From: Candidatus Omnitrophota bacterium
GTDB lineage: Bacteria > Omnitrophota > Gorgyraeia > Gygaellales > Profunditerraquicolaceae
Assembly (NCBI GenBank): GCA_016212045.1
Contig: JACRHO010000069.1
Span: forward strand, 1 to 8,384
DNA: 8,384 nucleotides
Direction: 5' to 3'
Position numbers and translations under genes: made by a program. The notes beneath the pieces are model-generated. The model had not been told where the DNA came from, ran no database searches, and saw only the letters and a program-made list of their open reading frames with translations. Below are positions 1-6,241 of this stretch, in pieces; position 1 is the first letter of the stretch; the number at the start of each line of letters is the position of its first letter.

Positions 1-1196
1 GTAATGCTATAGCCTCTGGCTAAGATATTTAACGGGCTTAAACTGGTGAGTTTCTCTGCGGCCTTGTGGAATTCTATATTTCTTACTTTAAAGAAATGGT
101 TAATGCCGGAATAAATCTGTTTGGCCAGCTCCATTACCCTTTCCTGATAGCGCCTGGCGATGACCAAGGGATTCAATAAAACTAATTTGCGATAAAGGGC
201 ATTGAAGTTGCCTGCATTTATCTCTAAGAGATGGTCAATGCTTAGGCTTAAGCGGTGGATTAAATCTTCCCTTGTATCTTGAAAACTTACGATGGAATCC
301 TGTAATATTCTCTTTAAATCTGCAGTTAATTCTTCTATTTGGCCCTTTAGGTCTTCTTTTTTAGGAATAACTATCTCTGCGGCTACCGAAGGAGTAGCTG
401 CCCGCACATCAGCCACCAGATCCGCAATAGTCACATCGCGCTCATGGCCGACTGCAGAGATGACCGGTATCTGGGAATGATAAATTGCCCGGGCCACGAG
501 CTCTTCATTAAAGGCCCAAAGGTCTTCCATGCTGCCACCGCCCCTGCCGACAATCATCACCTCAATGCGTTCGCTGACAGAAACCTCTTGATTAAAAAGA
601 TTTAAATCCTGAATGGCTTGAGCAATCTCCTCTTTTGCGCCTTCGCCCTGCACCCGCACCGGATAAATAATCATCCGGATATTCTTGAATCTTCTCTCTA
701 ATACCTTCAGGATATCTTTTATCGCTGCGCCTTGTAGCGAGGTGACTACGCCGATGCGCATCGGCAGGCAAGGTATCTGCCTTTTGCGCTCAGGAGAAAA
801 TAAACCTTGCTTTTCTAATTTCTCTTTTAATTGTTCTAAGGCAAGTTGCAGACTGCCGATACCTTTGGGCTCGATTTTCTCGACGATAATTTGATATTGA
901 CCGCGCGGACTATAAGCGATGATTTTACCAAGACAGATTACCTTTAAACCATTTTCAATTTTAAATTTAATCTCACGGTTGGCACGGCTAAACATCACTG
1001 CTGGCAATATTGCTGCATCGTCCTTTAAGACAAAATAAAAATGCCCTGAAGGATAAGCACTAAAATTAGAAACTTCTCCCTCCACCCAGATTTCGCCAAA
1101 GGTATTCTCCAGGATTAATTTTATATCCTGGGTGAGCTCAGAGACGGTATAGATATGGGAAGTTTTCCGGTCGTTTTTAATCTCTAACGGCGTCAT
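1..1196 (-). CDS. xseA: Exodeoxyribonuclease VII large subunit, partial (C-terminus cut by window edge)
   Basis: Exonuclease VII large subunit, a cytoplasmic nuclease that works with several XseB small subunits to degrade single-stranded DNA to short oligonucleotides in repair. I translated it by hand from ATG at 1196; 398 full codons are visible with no stop before the window edge. Residues about 16-110 match the N-terminal OB-fold (TVSELTQDIK, IWVEGEVSNF). The catalytic domain carries the two family signatures: GRGGGSMEDLWAFN near residues 217-230 and SAVGHERDVTIADLVADVRA near 247-266, followed by ATPS. A long helical stretch follows (about 280-385), then LSPLNILARGYSI, which normally lies some 40-50 residues before the C-terminus, so only the tail is missing. 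The ATG overlaps the stop of the preceding gene (ATGA), suggesting translational coupling; no strong Shine-Dalgarno lies at normal distance. XseB, if present, would lie beyond the edge. Confidence 0.95.
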   Translation of the reverse strand, partial: MTPLEIKNDRKTSHIYTVSELTQDIKLILENTFGEIWVEGEVSNFSAYPSGHFYFVLKDDAAILPAVMFSRANREIKFKIENGLKVICLGKIIAYSPRGQYQIIVEKIEPKGIGSLQLALEQLKEKLEKQGLFSPERKRQIPCLPMRIGVVTSLQGAAIKDILKVLERRFKNIRMIIYPVRVQGEGAKEEIAQAIQDLNLFNQEVSVSERIEVMIVGRGGGSMEDLWAFNEELVARAIYHSQIPVISAVGHERDVTIADLVADVRAATPSVAAEIVIPKKEDLKGQIEELTADLKRILQDSIVSFQDTREDLIHRLSLSIDHLLEINAGNFNALYRKLVLLNPLVIARRYQERVMELAKQIYSGINHFFKVRNIEFHKAAEKLTSLSPLNILARGYSI

Positions 1197-3010
1197 TTCT
1201 CTGTTACTGCCAGTTGCCCTCCAGGTTCTGTTTCCGCTGGTTTGGGTTCAGCTGGCTTGGGTTTGAGTATAATCAGGTGCACTGAATAAGGCGCCAGCTT
1301 CAAGGAGTCTTCGTAGACTAAAGAGGCAGAGATATTTTTTTCTTCCACGGCAGAAAATTTACAGTTTATACTGCAGGAGCTATCTGTGGCGTAACGCTGG
1401 TATAAATAATCCTCTTTAAGGTTTTTCACTAAAATTTTTATATTGCGGATTGTTCCTTTAAATTTTTCTGCCTGGGCATCCAATTCCTTGACCTTTTTTA
1501 ATAACGCCTTTGCCTTAGCCGTGGCCTTGAGGGTATTAATATCAATTTGGCCACGTATAATTTTTTCTAATTTGCCTGACTTAATCAGGTTTAAGATAAA
1601 CCTTCTTTCTCTTTCATTGATGCCGGCGATACTCCGCGATAAATAGTTAGTCACTATTCCGGGGTCAATATAATTATAAACTAGCAGCATAATATCTTTC
1701 TTATTCTTGGTGGCAATCATCCCCACAAATTCATCTTCACTTTTCTTCTGTAAAGAAAACATATCCTTCCCCAACAGGCCGAGCATCCTAAAAACATTAT
1801 AGATAACCTTAGGGTCGCCTTTGTACTCTGAGGCCTCAGAATCAAAACAAAATACGCCCAGGTTTCTGGTGACTGCCTCTTTATTGTTCTGGAAATCTTC
1901 TAAAGAAAAATAAATTTGATTGTCTATGCCTGCCAGGTGCATATTTTTCAAGCGGGCGGGGATGAAACTAGCCGCAATATAGGATTTTTCAGAACGTTCG
2001 GCTAAAAGGTTGGCGCCGGAGTCATAATTCCATTCAGTGACAATGAGGGGGATATTCCGGTCAAAATGAAAGTACGTTAGCCAATCGCGGATGAGCACTG
2101 CGGTGGGTTTATTGTAGGTGGTGACTTCTCTTTCGCTCTTCGGATCCGAGGAATAGGCATGCCAGGTAACGAAATCTAAATGCAGATGATTGCGATAACA
2201 GAATTTAATTAATTCATAAATCAGGCTTCTCTCTGAGGTAGCGGTGGTGTTCAGGTCAAAGTTCTGGAACCACCAGCTAGGGGCCGGCCCGCCCAGCGGC
2301 ATATGCACCTTAGTCTCTGATTCTAACTCCTCTATCGCTTCGCTTACTGCCCGGTATATATTCAGATAATCCTGTTTTCTGCCCAGAAAGAAATCATCCA
2401 AGTCAGGGGCGCTCCAGAGCTCATACCAGATATTATACCTTTTCTCGTAACTTAACTTTCTGATTTGATTCTTGACTAATTCCTTAAATGCCTTCAGGTC
2501 CCAAGGGCTACTACGTTTATCCAAAGCCCTGCCTAAACCAGCGGGCGTGCCGAATAAATCTAAAATCACCAGGCCCCCACCCTCGGTTATTCTCTGCATA
2601 ATATTTTCGTAATTAGCCAATAGTTTTGCCTGCTCCTCTTCGTTCTTACTTAATTGATTTATCTCCCAGAGATTATATTGGATACGGTAGACCCCAGAAA
2701 ACCCGATATCCTGCTGCCAGGCATCCAATACATCTTTGGCCGCTAGGCCCTGGGGCCAGGTAGGGTCGCGATGAAACCCGCGTCCGCTTAAATCCACATT
2801 GGGCCTGAAAATTTGAGGCAGGGGCTTAGTTTCAGAGGCGACATCCAGAGTAAATTCAAGGTCATCGCCCTGCTGGGCAAGCGATAAATGACAAATGCCA
2901 AATGACAAATAACAAATGAATGCCAAATGACAAATAACCAATAACAAAACTCTGGTTTTGATATTTGGATTTTGGATTTTGGATTTATTTTGGATTTTGG
3001 ATTTTGTCAT
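1193..3010 (-). CDS. Secreted GH39-like glycoside hydrolase homologue, probable acid/base loss
   Basis: 605-residue protein resembling clan GH-A (alpha/beta)8-barrel hydrolases, closest by eye to GH39 (beta-xylosidase/iduronidase type). N-terminal basic residues (K18, R20) precede a hydrophobic run at 21-45 ending SLA-QQ, a plausible signal peptide or membrane anchor. Barrel landmarks: YELWSAPDL at 196-204, aligning with the usual E-x-W-N-E-P-[ND]-L acid/base motif; FVTWHAY at 280-286; PLIVTEWN at 321-328, where E326 fits the catalytic nucleophile. The acid/base Glu position is A201 and the preceding Asn is S200, so ordinary retaining hydrolysis is doubtful. The beta-sandwich after the barrel (MLLVYNY near 441-447; IRNIKILVKNL near 521-531) is interrupted by a helical, Lys-rich insert at about 455-517. 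The tail is Pro/Glu-rich (KPAEPKPAE). The start at 3010 overlaps ymdB by 26 nt; AGAAGG lies about 10 nt upstream of the ATG. Fold assignment is fairly secure; substrate and activity are unknown. Confidence 0.75.
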   Translation of the reverse strand: MTKSKIQNKSKIQNPNIKTRVLLLVICHLAFICYLSFGICHLSLAQQGDDLEFTLDVASETKPLPQIFRPNVDLSGRGFHRDPTWPQGLAAKDVLDAWQQDIGFSGVYRIQYNLWEINQLSKNEEEQAKLLANYENIMQRITEGGGLVILDLFGTPAGLGRALDKRSSPWDLKAFKELVKNQIRKLSYEKRYNIWYELWSAPDLDDFFLGRKQDYLNIYRAVSEAIEELESETKVHMPLGGPAPSWWFQNFDLNTTATSERSLIYELIKFCYRNHLHLDFVTWHAYSSDPKSEREVTTYNKPTAVLIRDWLTYFHFDRNIPLIVTEWNYDSGANLLAERSEKSYIAASFIPARLKNMHLAGIDNQIYFSLEDFQNNKEAVTRNLGVFCFDSEASEYKGDPKVIYNVFRMLGLLGKDMFSLQKKSEDEFVGMIATKNKKDIMLLVYNYIDPGIVTNYLSRSIAGINERERRFILNLIKSGKLEKIIRGQIDINTLKATAKAKALLKKVKELDAQAEKFKGTIRNIKILVKNLKEDYLYQRYATDSSCSINCKFSAVEEKNISASLVYEDSLKLAPYSVHLIILKPKPAEPKPAETEPGGQLAVTEK

Positions 3011-3018
3011 TTGTCATT
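2884..3018. repeat. Imperfect palindrome of short tandem repeats at the ymdB/GH39-like junction
   Basis: Two kinds of short tandem repeat are seen. On the plus strand, 2884-2944 repeats variants of AAATGACAAATGCC/AAATAAC, and 2963-3006 repeats GGATTTT (GGATTTTGGATTTTGGATTT), followed by TTGTCATTTGTCATT at 3004-3018. The block is roughly symmetric about a small hairpin, CAAAAC (2945-2950), tctg, GTTTTG (2955-2960), so it is an imperfect inverted repeat of about 135 bp, not simply two tandem tracts. It is translated on the minus strand in two frames: the last residues of YmdB and residues 1 to about 43 of the GH39-like protein. Short tandem repeats of this kind are scattered in some cyanobacterial and uncultured bacterial genomes; copy number in this genome cannot be judged here. 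Confidence 0.85.
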
Positions 3019-3794
3019 AACCTTCTTTGAATTCTCACAATTGTGTGCGCCTTGCCTGTTTGCTCATCTATATCCAAGACTACGCCGTGCAACTGGACAT
3101 CTCCTTCGGCTACCTCAAATCTCTGCGGAACCGCAGTGATAAATCTCTCCAAAACATTTTCTACCTTACGGCCGATGACGGATGCATAAGGACCGGTCAT
3201 TCCCACATCAGTAATGTAGGCAGAGCCGCCGGGTAAAATTTTTTCATCCGCAGTCTGGATATGGGTATGGGTGCCTAAAACTGCTGAGACCAGGCCATCT
3301 AAATACCAGCCCAGGGCCACTTTTTCCGAAGTTGCCTCGGCGTGGATATCCACAATAATAATTTTAGTCTCTTTCTCTAACTCTTTCTGGGCCAGGTGCG
3401 CACTTTTAAAAGGACAATCCAAGGCCTCCAAAAACACCCTGCCCTGCACATTAATCACCCCGATTTTTTTGCCGTCTTTAGTCTTAAATATCCCGGCTCC
3501 TTTGCCAGGTGCGGCAGGAGGAAAATTTATCGGCCTTAAGATGCGCTCTTCGTTTACGACCAATTCTATGGCTTCTCTTTTCTTCCAGATGTGGTCTCCT
3601 GAGGTAAGCACATCTAACCCGTCACTAAACAATTCTTCAGCCACCTTGGGGGTAATCCCAGAGCCGCCAGCGGCGTTCTCGGCATTGGCAACTACAAAGT
3701 CCAGAGAATATTCCTTTTTTAATTCAGGTAAAAGTTTTTTTATCGCTTCCCTGCCAGGCCTGCCTACTATGTCGCCGATAAATAGAACTTTCAT
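2985..3794 (-). CDS. ymdB: YmdB/TIGR00282-family metallophosphoesterase (putative cyclic nucleotide phosphodiesterase)
   Basis: 269-residue calcineurin-like phosphoesterase of the YmdB (DR1281, TIGR00282) family. Bacillus YmdB is a dimetal enzyme with 2',3'- and 3',5'-cyclic nucleotide phosphodiesterase activity, linked to RNase Y and biofilm regulation. Metal-site motifs are in order: FIGDIVGRPGR (D8), ANAENAAGG (E39, N40), SGDHIW (D67, H68), VDIHAEATSEK (H151) and GTHTHIQTAD (H176, H178). The usual GNH asparagine is Asp at 67, an acceptable metal ligand, so I expect a working site. The family core ends near residue 259 (IVRIQRRL); the last ten residues (MTNDKIQNPK) are encoded by a short tandem repeat and look like an accidental tail. 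It lies downstream of rny, the order seen in Firmicutes and other phyla. The Shine-Dalgarno before ATG 3794 is weak (AAGAAAG), and the 134-nt gap to rny holds an inverted repeat. Confidence 0.92.
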   Translation of the reverse strand: MKVLFIGDIVGRPGREAIKKLLPELKKEYSLDFVVANAENAAGGSGITPKVAEELFSDGLDVLTSGDHIWKKREAIELVVNEERILRPINFPPAAPGKGAGIFKTKDGKKIGVINVQGRVFLEALDCPFKSAHLAQKELEKETKIIIVDIHAEATSEKVALGWYLDGLVSAVLGTHTHIQTADEKILPGGSAYITDVGMTGPYASVIGRKVENVLERFITAVPQRFEVAEGDVQLHGVVLDIDEQTGKAHTIVRIQRRLMTNDKIQNPK

Positions 3795-3808
3795 AAAAAT
3801 TCTTTCTT

Positions 3809-3930
3809 AGTAACTAGTAAACTAGTAACTCGTAACTAGTAATTTTTAAAACATCAAAAATAGATTTTGTATCCTAAAATTTTGTTTTTAATTACCAGTT
3901 ACTAGTTACTGAATTACTAGTTACTGAATT
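3809..3930. repeat. ACTAGT-rich inverted repeat between rny and ymdB
   Basis: The left arm (3809-3844) carries AGTAACTAGTAA, ACTAGTAACTC and GTAACTAGTAATT units; the right arm (3889-3930) carries the complementary AATTACCAGTTACTAGTTACTG and GAATTACTAGTTACTGAATT. ACTAGT occurs five times. The centre (3845-3888) is AT-rich with a minor hairpin CAAAA/TTTTG (3855-3859 and 3865-3869). It fills nearly the whole 134-nt gap, touches the rny stop codon and ends 15 nt before the ymdB start. The stem is AT-rich with no GC clamp and oligo-U tail, so I do not call it an intrinsic terminator. In RNA it could form a stem separating the rny and ymdB messages. Confidence 0.8.
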
Positions 3931-5482
3931 ATTTCGCGTACTCAATAGCCCTAGTTTCTCTAATCAAATTCACATTAATCTGTCCAGGGTATTCTAAGCC
4001 CTCTTCTATTTTCTTACGGATATCCCGCGCCAGATTAACAGCATCGTTATCTGAGATTTTTTCCGGCTGCACAATCACGCGGATTTCTCTTCCGGCCTGG
4101 ATAGCGTAGGACTTCTCTACTCCTTTAAAAACATTGGCAATGGACTCTAATTTCTCCAGCCTCTTGATGTATGTCTCTAAAGTCTCACGCCTTGCCCCTG
4201 GACGTGTGGCACTAATGGCATCGGCAGCAATGGTTAAAACTGCATAAAGGCTCTTGGGTTCTGCCTCTTCATGGTGCGCCTCAATTGCTGCCACCACATC
4301 CGCTGCCTCATTATATCTTTTGCAGAGTTCTGCGCCAAGTTTGGCATGGGTGCCTTCTACCTGATGATCAACGGCCTTGCCCAAATCATGTAAAAGCCCG
4401 ATCCTGCGGCTAAGTTTCGCATCTAAGCCTAACTCTGAGGCCATTGCCCCTAACAAAAAGGCAACCTCCTTGGAATGCTGCAGGCCGTTCTGGCCAAAAC
4501 TGGTGCGGTATTTTAGCCTCCCTAAGAGTTTGATAATTTCAGGGTGCAGGCCATCCACCCCGGCCTCAAAGACCGCGCGTTCTCCTTCTTCGCGGAGTTT
4601 CTCTTCCATTTCTTTTTTGGTTTTTTCCACAATCTCTTCAATCCTGCCCGGATGGATTCTTCCGTCGGAAATCAACTTCTCTAAACTTAGGCGGGCAATC
4701 TCCCGGCGCACCGGATCAAACGCAGATAAGGTCACTGCCTCCGGCGTATCATCAATAATCACATCTACGCCAGTAGCCATCTCTAAGGCGCGGATATTTC
4801 TTCCTTCGCGGCCGATCACCCTGCCCTTCATCTCATCGTTAGGCAAATTTACCACGCTCACCGTTGACTCTACAGTATGCTCGGCAGCGCAGCGCTGGAT
4901 GGCTAAACTGACCACCTCCTTGGCCTTCTTCTCTGAGATGCCGCGCAATTCCTCTTCCTGTTTTTTGATAAACACTGCCTTCTCGTTATTCAACTCTTCA
5001 TTCAGACGGCTCAATAAAATCTGCTTGGCCTCTTCAGCGGATAAAGAGGAAATCTTCTGTAGTCTCTCTTTTTCTTCGGCAATCAGGGCGTGCAGTTGCG
5101 CATCCTTTAATTTCAGCGATTCTTCCAATTTCTTGCTATTCTCCTGACGGAACTCAATATCCTTTTCTTTCTTTTCTAAAAGGTCAAGCCGGCGGTCAAT
5201 ATTCTCTTCTTTTTGGGCGAGCCTTTTTTCCATATTCCCCAGTTCCATACGCCTGTCCTGGGTCTTTTGTTCAAACTCCTGGCGCATGCGGTAAAGCTGC
5301 TCTTTTGCCTCCAGTTCTACTTCCCTCAGGCGTCCTTCAGCTTCTTTTTTGGCCTGCTCTAAGATGAACTTTGCCTTTGTCTCGGCATCCTGGATTTTCT
5401 TCTCGGCTAAATATCTCCTGGAGAGGTATCCCAGCGCTGCCGAGACCAAACTAATAACGATAAACAGAATTATAGTTAACAT
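3929..5482 (-). CDS. rny: Ribonuclease Y (membrane-anchored endoribonuclease)
   Basis: RNase Y, the membrane-anchored endonuclease that starts mRNA decay in many bacteria lacking RNase E. I set the start at ATG 5482 (517 aa), because an excellent Shine-Dalgarno, AAGGAGGT, lies 10 nt upstream at 5500-5493. A TTG-initiated version starting at 5503 would begin inside that site. Domains in this numbering: N-terminal transmembrane helix at about 1-20 (MLTIILFIVISLVSAALGYL); a long charged coiled coil at about 25-195; a KH domain with the loop GREGRNI near 224-230; an HD domain with LLHDLGKAVDH (H365, D366) and EAHHEE near 402-406; and a C-terminal region ending RAIEYAK, typical of the family. Length and all catalytic motifs are normal. 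It is followed by ymdB. Its 5' leader is almost entirely a palindromic element (5504-5689), which could affect transcription or mRNA stability. Confidence 0.97.
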   Translation of the reverse strand: MLTIILFIVISLVSAALGYLSRRYLAEKKIQDAETKAKFILEQAKKEAEGRLREVELEAKEQLYRMRQEFEQKTQDRRMELGNMEKRLAQKEENIDRRLDLLEKKEKDIEFRQENSKKLEESLKLKDAQLHALIAEEKERLQKISSLSAEEAKQILLSRLNEELNNEKAVFIKKQEEELRGISEKKAKEVVSLAIQRCAAEHTVESTVSVVNLPNDEMKGRVIGREGRNIRALEMATGVDVIIDDTPEAVTLSAFDPVRREIARLSLEKLISDGRIHPGRIEEIVEKTKKEMEEKLREEGERAVFEAGVDGLHPEIIKLLGRLKYRTSFGQNGLQHSKEVAFLLGAMASELGLDAKLSRRIGLLHDLGKAVDHQVEGTHAKLGAELCKRYNEAADVVAAIEAHHEEAEPKSLYAVLTIAADAISATRPGARRETLETYIKRLEKLESIANVFKGVEKSYAIQAGREIRVIVQPEKISDNDAVNLARDIRKKIEEGLEYPGQINVNLIRETRAIEYAK

Positions 5483-5492
5483 TTGTGATTTA

Positions 5493-5500
5493 ACCTCCTT
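5493..5500 (-). promoter_or_regulatory. Strong ribosome binding site that fixes the rny start
   Basis: AAGGAGGT on the minus strand, ending 10 nt before ATG 5482. It is the strongest Shine-Dalgarno in the window and shows that the ATG at 5482, not the in-frame TTG at 5503, starts RNase Y. It lies just outside the palindromic element that ends at 5504. Confidence 0.9.
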
Positions 5501-5503
5501 CAA

Positions 5504-5689
5504 TGAGCAGATAACTTACGGAGTCCGCCACAGAAGTTTGGCGGACGACGTAAGTTATAGCGAAGCGTCTGCGAATTGAACCCTTGACAATTTTTGAAAT
5601 GGGGCTGGATAACATAACCAAACCTAAACTCAAAAATTGTCAAGGGTCAAATTCAGCCAGACAACTTAGCTTCGCTATCGCTCTGCTCA
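5504..5689. repeat. Composite 186-bp palindromic element (MITE-like) between fau and rny
   Basis: The ends are an exact 7-bp inverted repeat: TGAGCAG at 5504-5510 and CTGCTCA at 5683-5689. Going inward, both arms share in order TAGCGAAGC, GTCTG, GAATT and a perfect 17-bp core, CCCTTGACAATTTTTGA (5581-5597) against TCAAAAATTGTCAAGGG (5630-5646), around a 32-nt loop. The left arm has an extra hairpin of about 48 bp (5511-5558), and the right end can fold separately (ACAACTT 5661-5667 with AAGTTGT 5689-5695). No ORF of credible coding character lies inside. The TGA of the right terminus (minus 5689-5687) is the fau stop codon. The layout suits a non-autonomous inverted-repeat element or a structured RNA; I favour the former, with no target duplication seen. 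Confidence 0.75.
5511..5558. repeat. Nested perfect-arm hairpin in the left arm of the 186-bp element
   Basis: ATAACTTACG (5511-5520) pairs exactly with CGTAAGTTAT (5549-5558); after a 2x2 internal mismatch, GTCCGCC (5523-5529) pairs with GGCGGAC (5540-5546), leaving a 10-nt loop. The right arm of the surrounding palindrome lacks this segment, so it looks like a separate insertion into one arm. In the rny message it would form a stable stem 10 nt upstream of the ribosome binding site. Confidence 0.85.
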
Positions 5690-6241
5690 AGTTGTGGCTT
5701 CATTTGAGATTACTTGGTCGACGCGGACATCCGTCGTGGTGGTGGGTAGAACAGGTAAGATTTGGAAATCAAAGGCCAGGCCAATAGAATGTATCTTTTT
5801 GGGTAGGTCCTTTAGGAAATAATCGTAGTAGCCCTTGCCGCGGCCCAGCCGATTCCCTTTTTTATCAAAAGCAACGCCCGGCACAATCACCAGGTCTAAA
5901 TCTTCTAATTGAATAAATTTTTTATTCGCAGGTTCACTTGTCCCATAAGGCCCTCTTTTTAATTTCGTATCTTCTTTCAATACCGCTGGCCTTAAGGTTA
6001 AACCGTATTTTTTACATACGGGCACTGCGACTATCTTACCTAATCTCTGCGTTTCTTTAATCATCTCTCGCGTATCCACCTCGCCACCAAACGAGATGTA
6101 AAACATCACTTTCTTTGCCTTCTGGAAAATCTGCTTCCTAAAAAGCTGCTCTTTGATGATGCGGCTTTTTCTCTTTCGCCCTGCCTCCTTCTGTATTTTT
6201 AATCTCAAGAGGATTTTACTACGAATTTCTTTCTTTGTCAA
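5687..6241 (-). CDS. fau: 5-formyltetrahydrofolate cyclo-ligase (5,10-methenyl-THF synthetase)
   Basis: Converts 5-formyltetrahydrofolate to 5,10-methenyltetrahydrofolate with ATP, returning stored or inhibitory folate to the one-carbon pool; cytoplasmic. I chose the TTG at 6241 (184 aa) because the family normally begins just before a Lys/Arg-rich helix (here LTKKEIRSKIL) and runs about 180-200 residues. Motifs: MFYISFGGEVDT (E54), VAVPVC, GPYGTSEP, DLVIVPGVAFDKKGNRLGRGKGYYD (about 116-140) and GLAFDFQIL, then a C-terminal VDQVISNE. All are intact. The same frame is open to 6340, with an ATG at 6319 that overlaps the nifU stop; that would add a 26-residue N-terminus encoded mostly by a palindrome (6238-6297). 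Neither start has a good Shine-Dalgarno, so the N-terminus is uncertain. The TGA stop (5689-5687) coincides with the end of the downstream repeat element. The MetV-like protein two genes upstream is also folate-linked. Confidence 0.92.
   Translation of the reverse strand: MTKKEIRSKILLRLKIQKEAGRKRKSRIIKEQLFRKQIFQKAKKVMFYISFGGEVDTREMIKETQRLGKIVAVPVCKKYGLTLRPAVLKEDTKLKRGPYGTSEPANKKFIQLEDLDLVIVPGVAFDKKGNRLGRGKGYYDYFLKDLPKKIHSIGLAFDFQILPVLPTTTTDVRVDQVISNEATT

Noticed and set aside
3271..3810. 179-residue plus-strand open frame opposite ymdB
   Set aside because: Antisense shadow of a gene with all family motifs; no ribosome binding site or recognisable domain.
3809..3930. CRISPR array or intrinsic terminator
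   Set aside because: The units are short, irregular and inverted, with no spacers of uniform length; the stem is AT-rich without a U-tract.
4377..5147. 256-residue plus-strand open frame opposite rny
   Set aside because: It lies entirely antisense to the well-supported RNase Y coding sequence, has Ser/Phe/Leu-rich shadow composition, and matches no family I know.
5584..5643. Promoters from the two TTGACA copies (plus 5584-5589, minus 5643-5638)
   Set aside because: Both are perfect -35-like hexamers, but they arise from the inverted-repeat arms, and neither has a convincing TATAAT-like box 16-18 nt downstream (best are GGATAA on plus and TATGTT with a 21-nt spacer on minus).
5504..5689. 6S RNA or another known sRNA next to fau
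   Set aside because: 6S RNA adjoins fau in some bacteria and the size is similar, but the 17-bp perfect core, the 7-bp terminal repeats and a hairpin inserted in one arm fit a mobile palindrome better, and I cannot trace the 6S central bubble. A covariance-model search would settle it.
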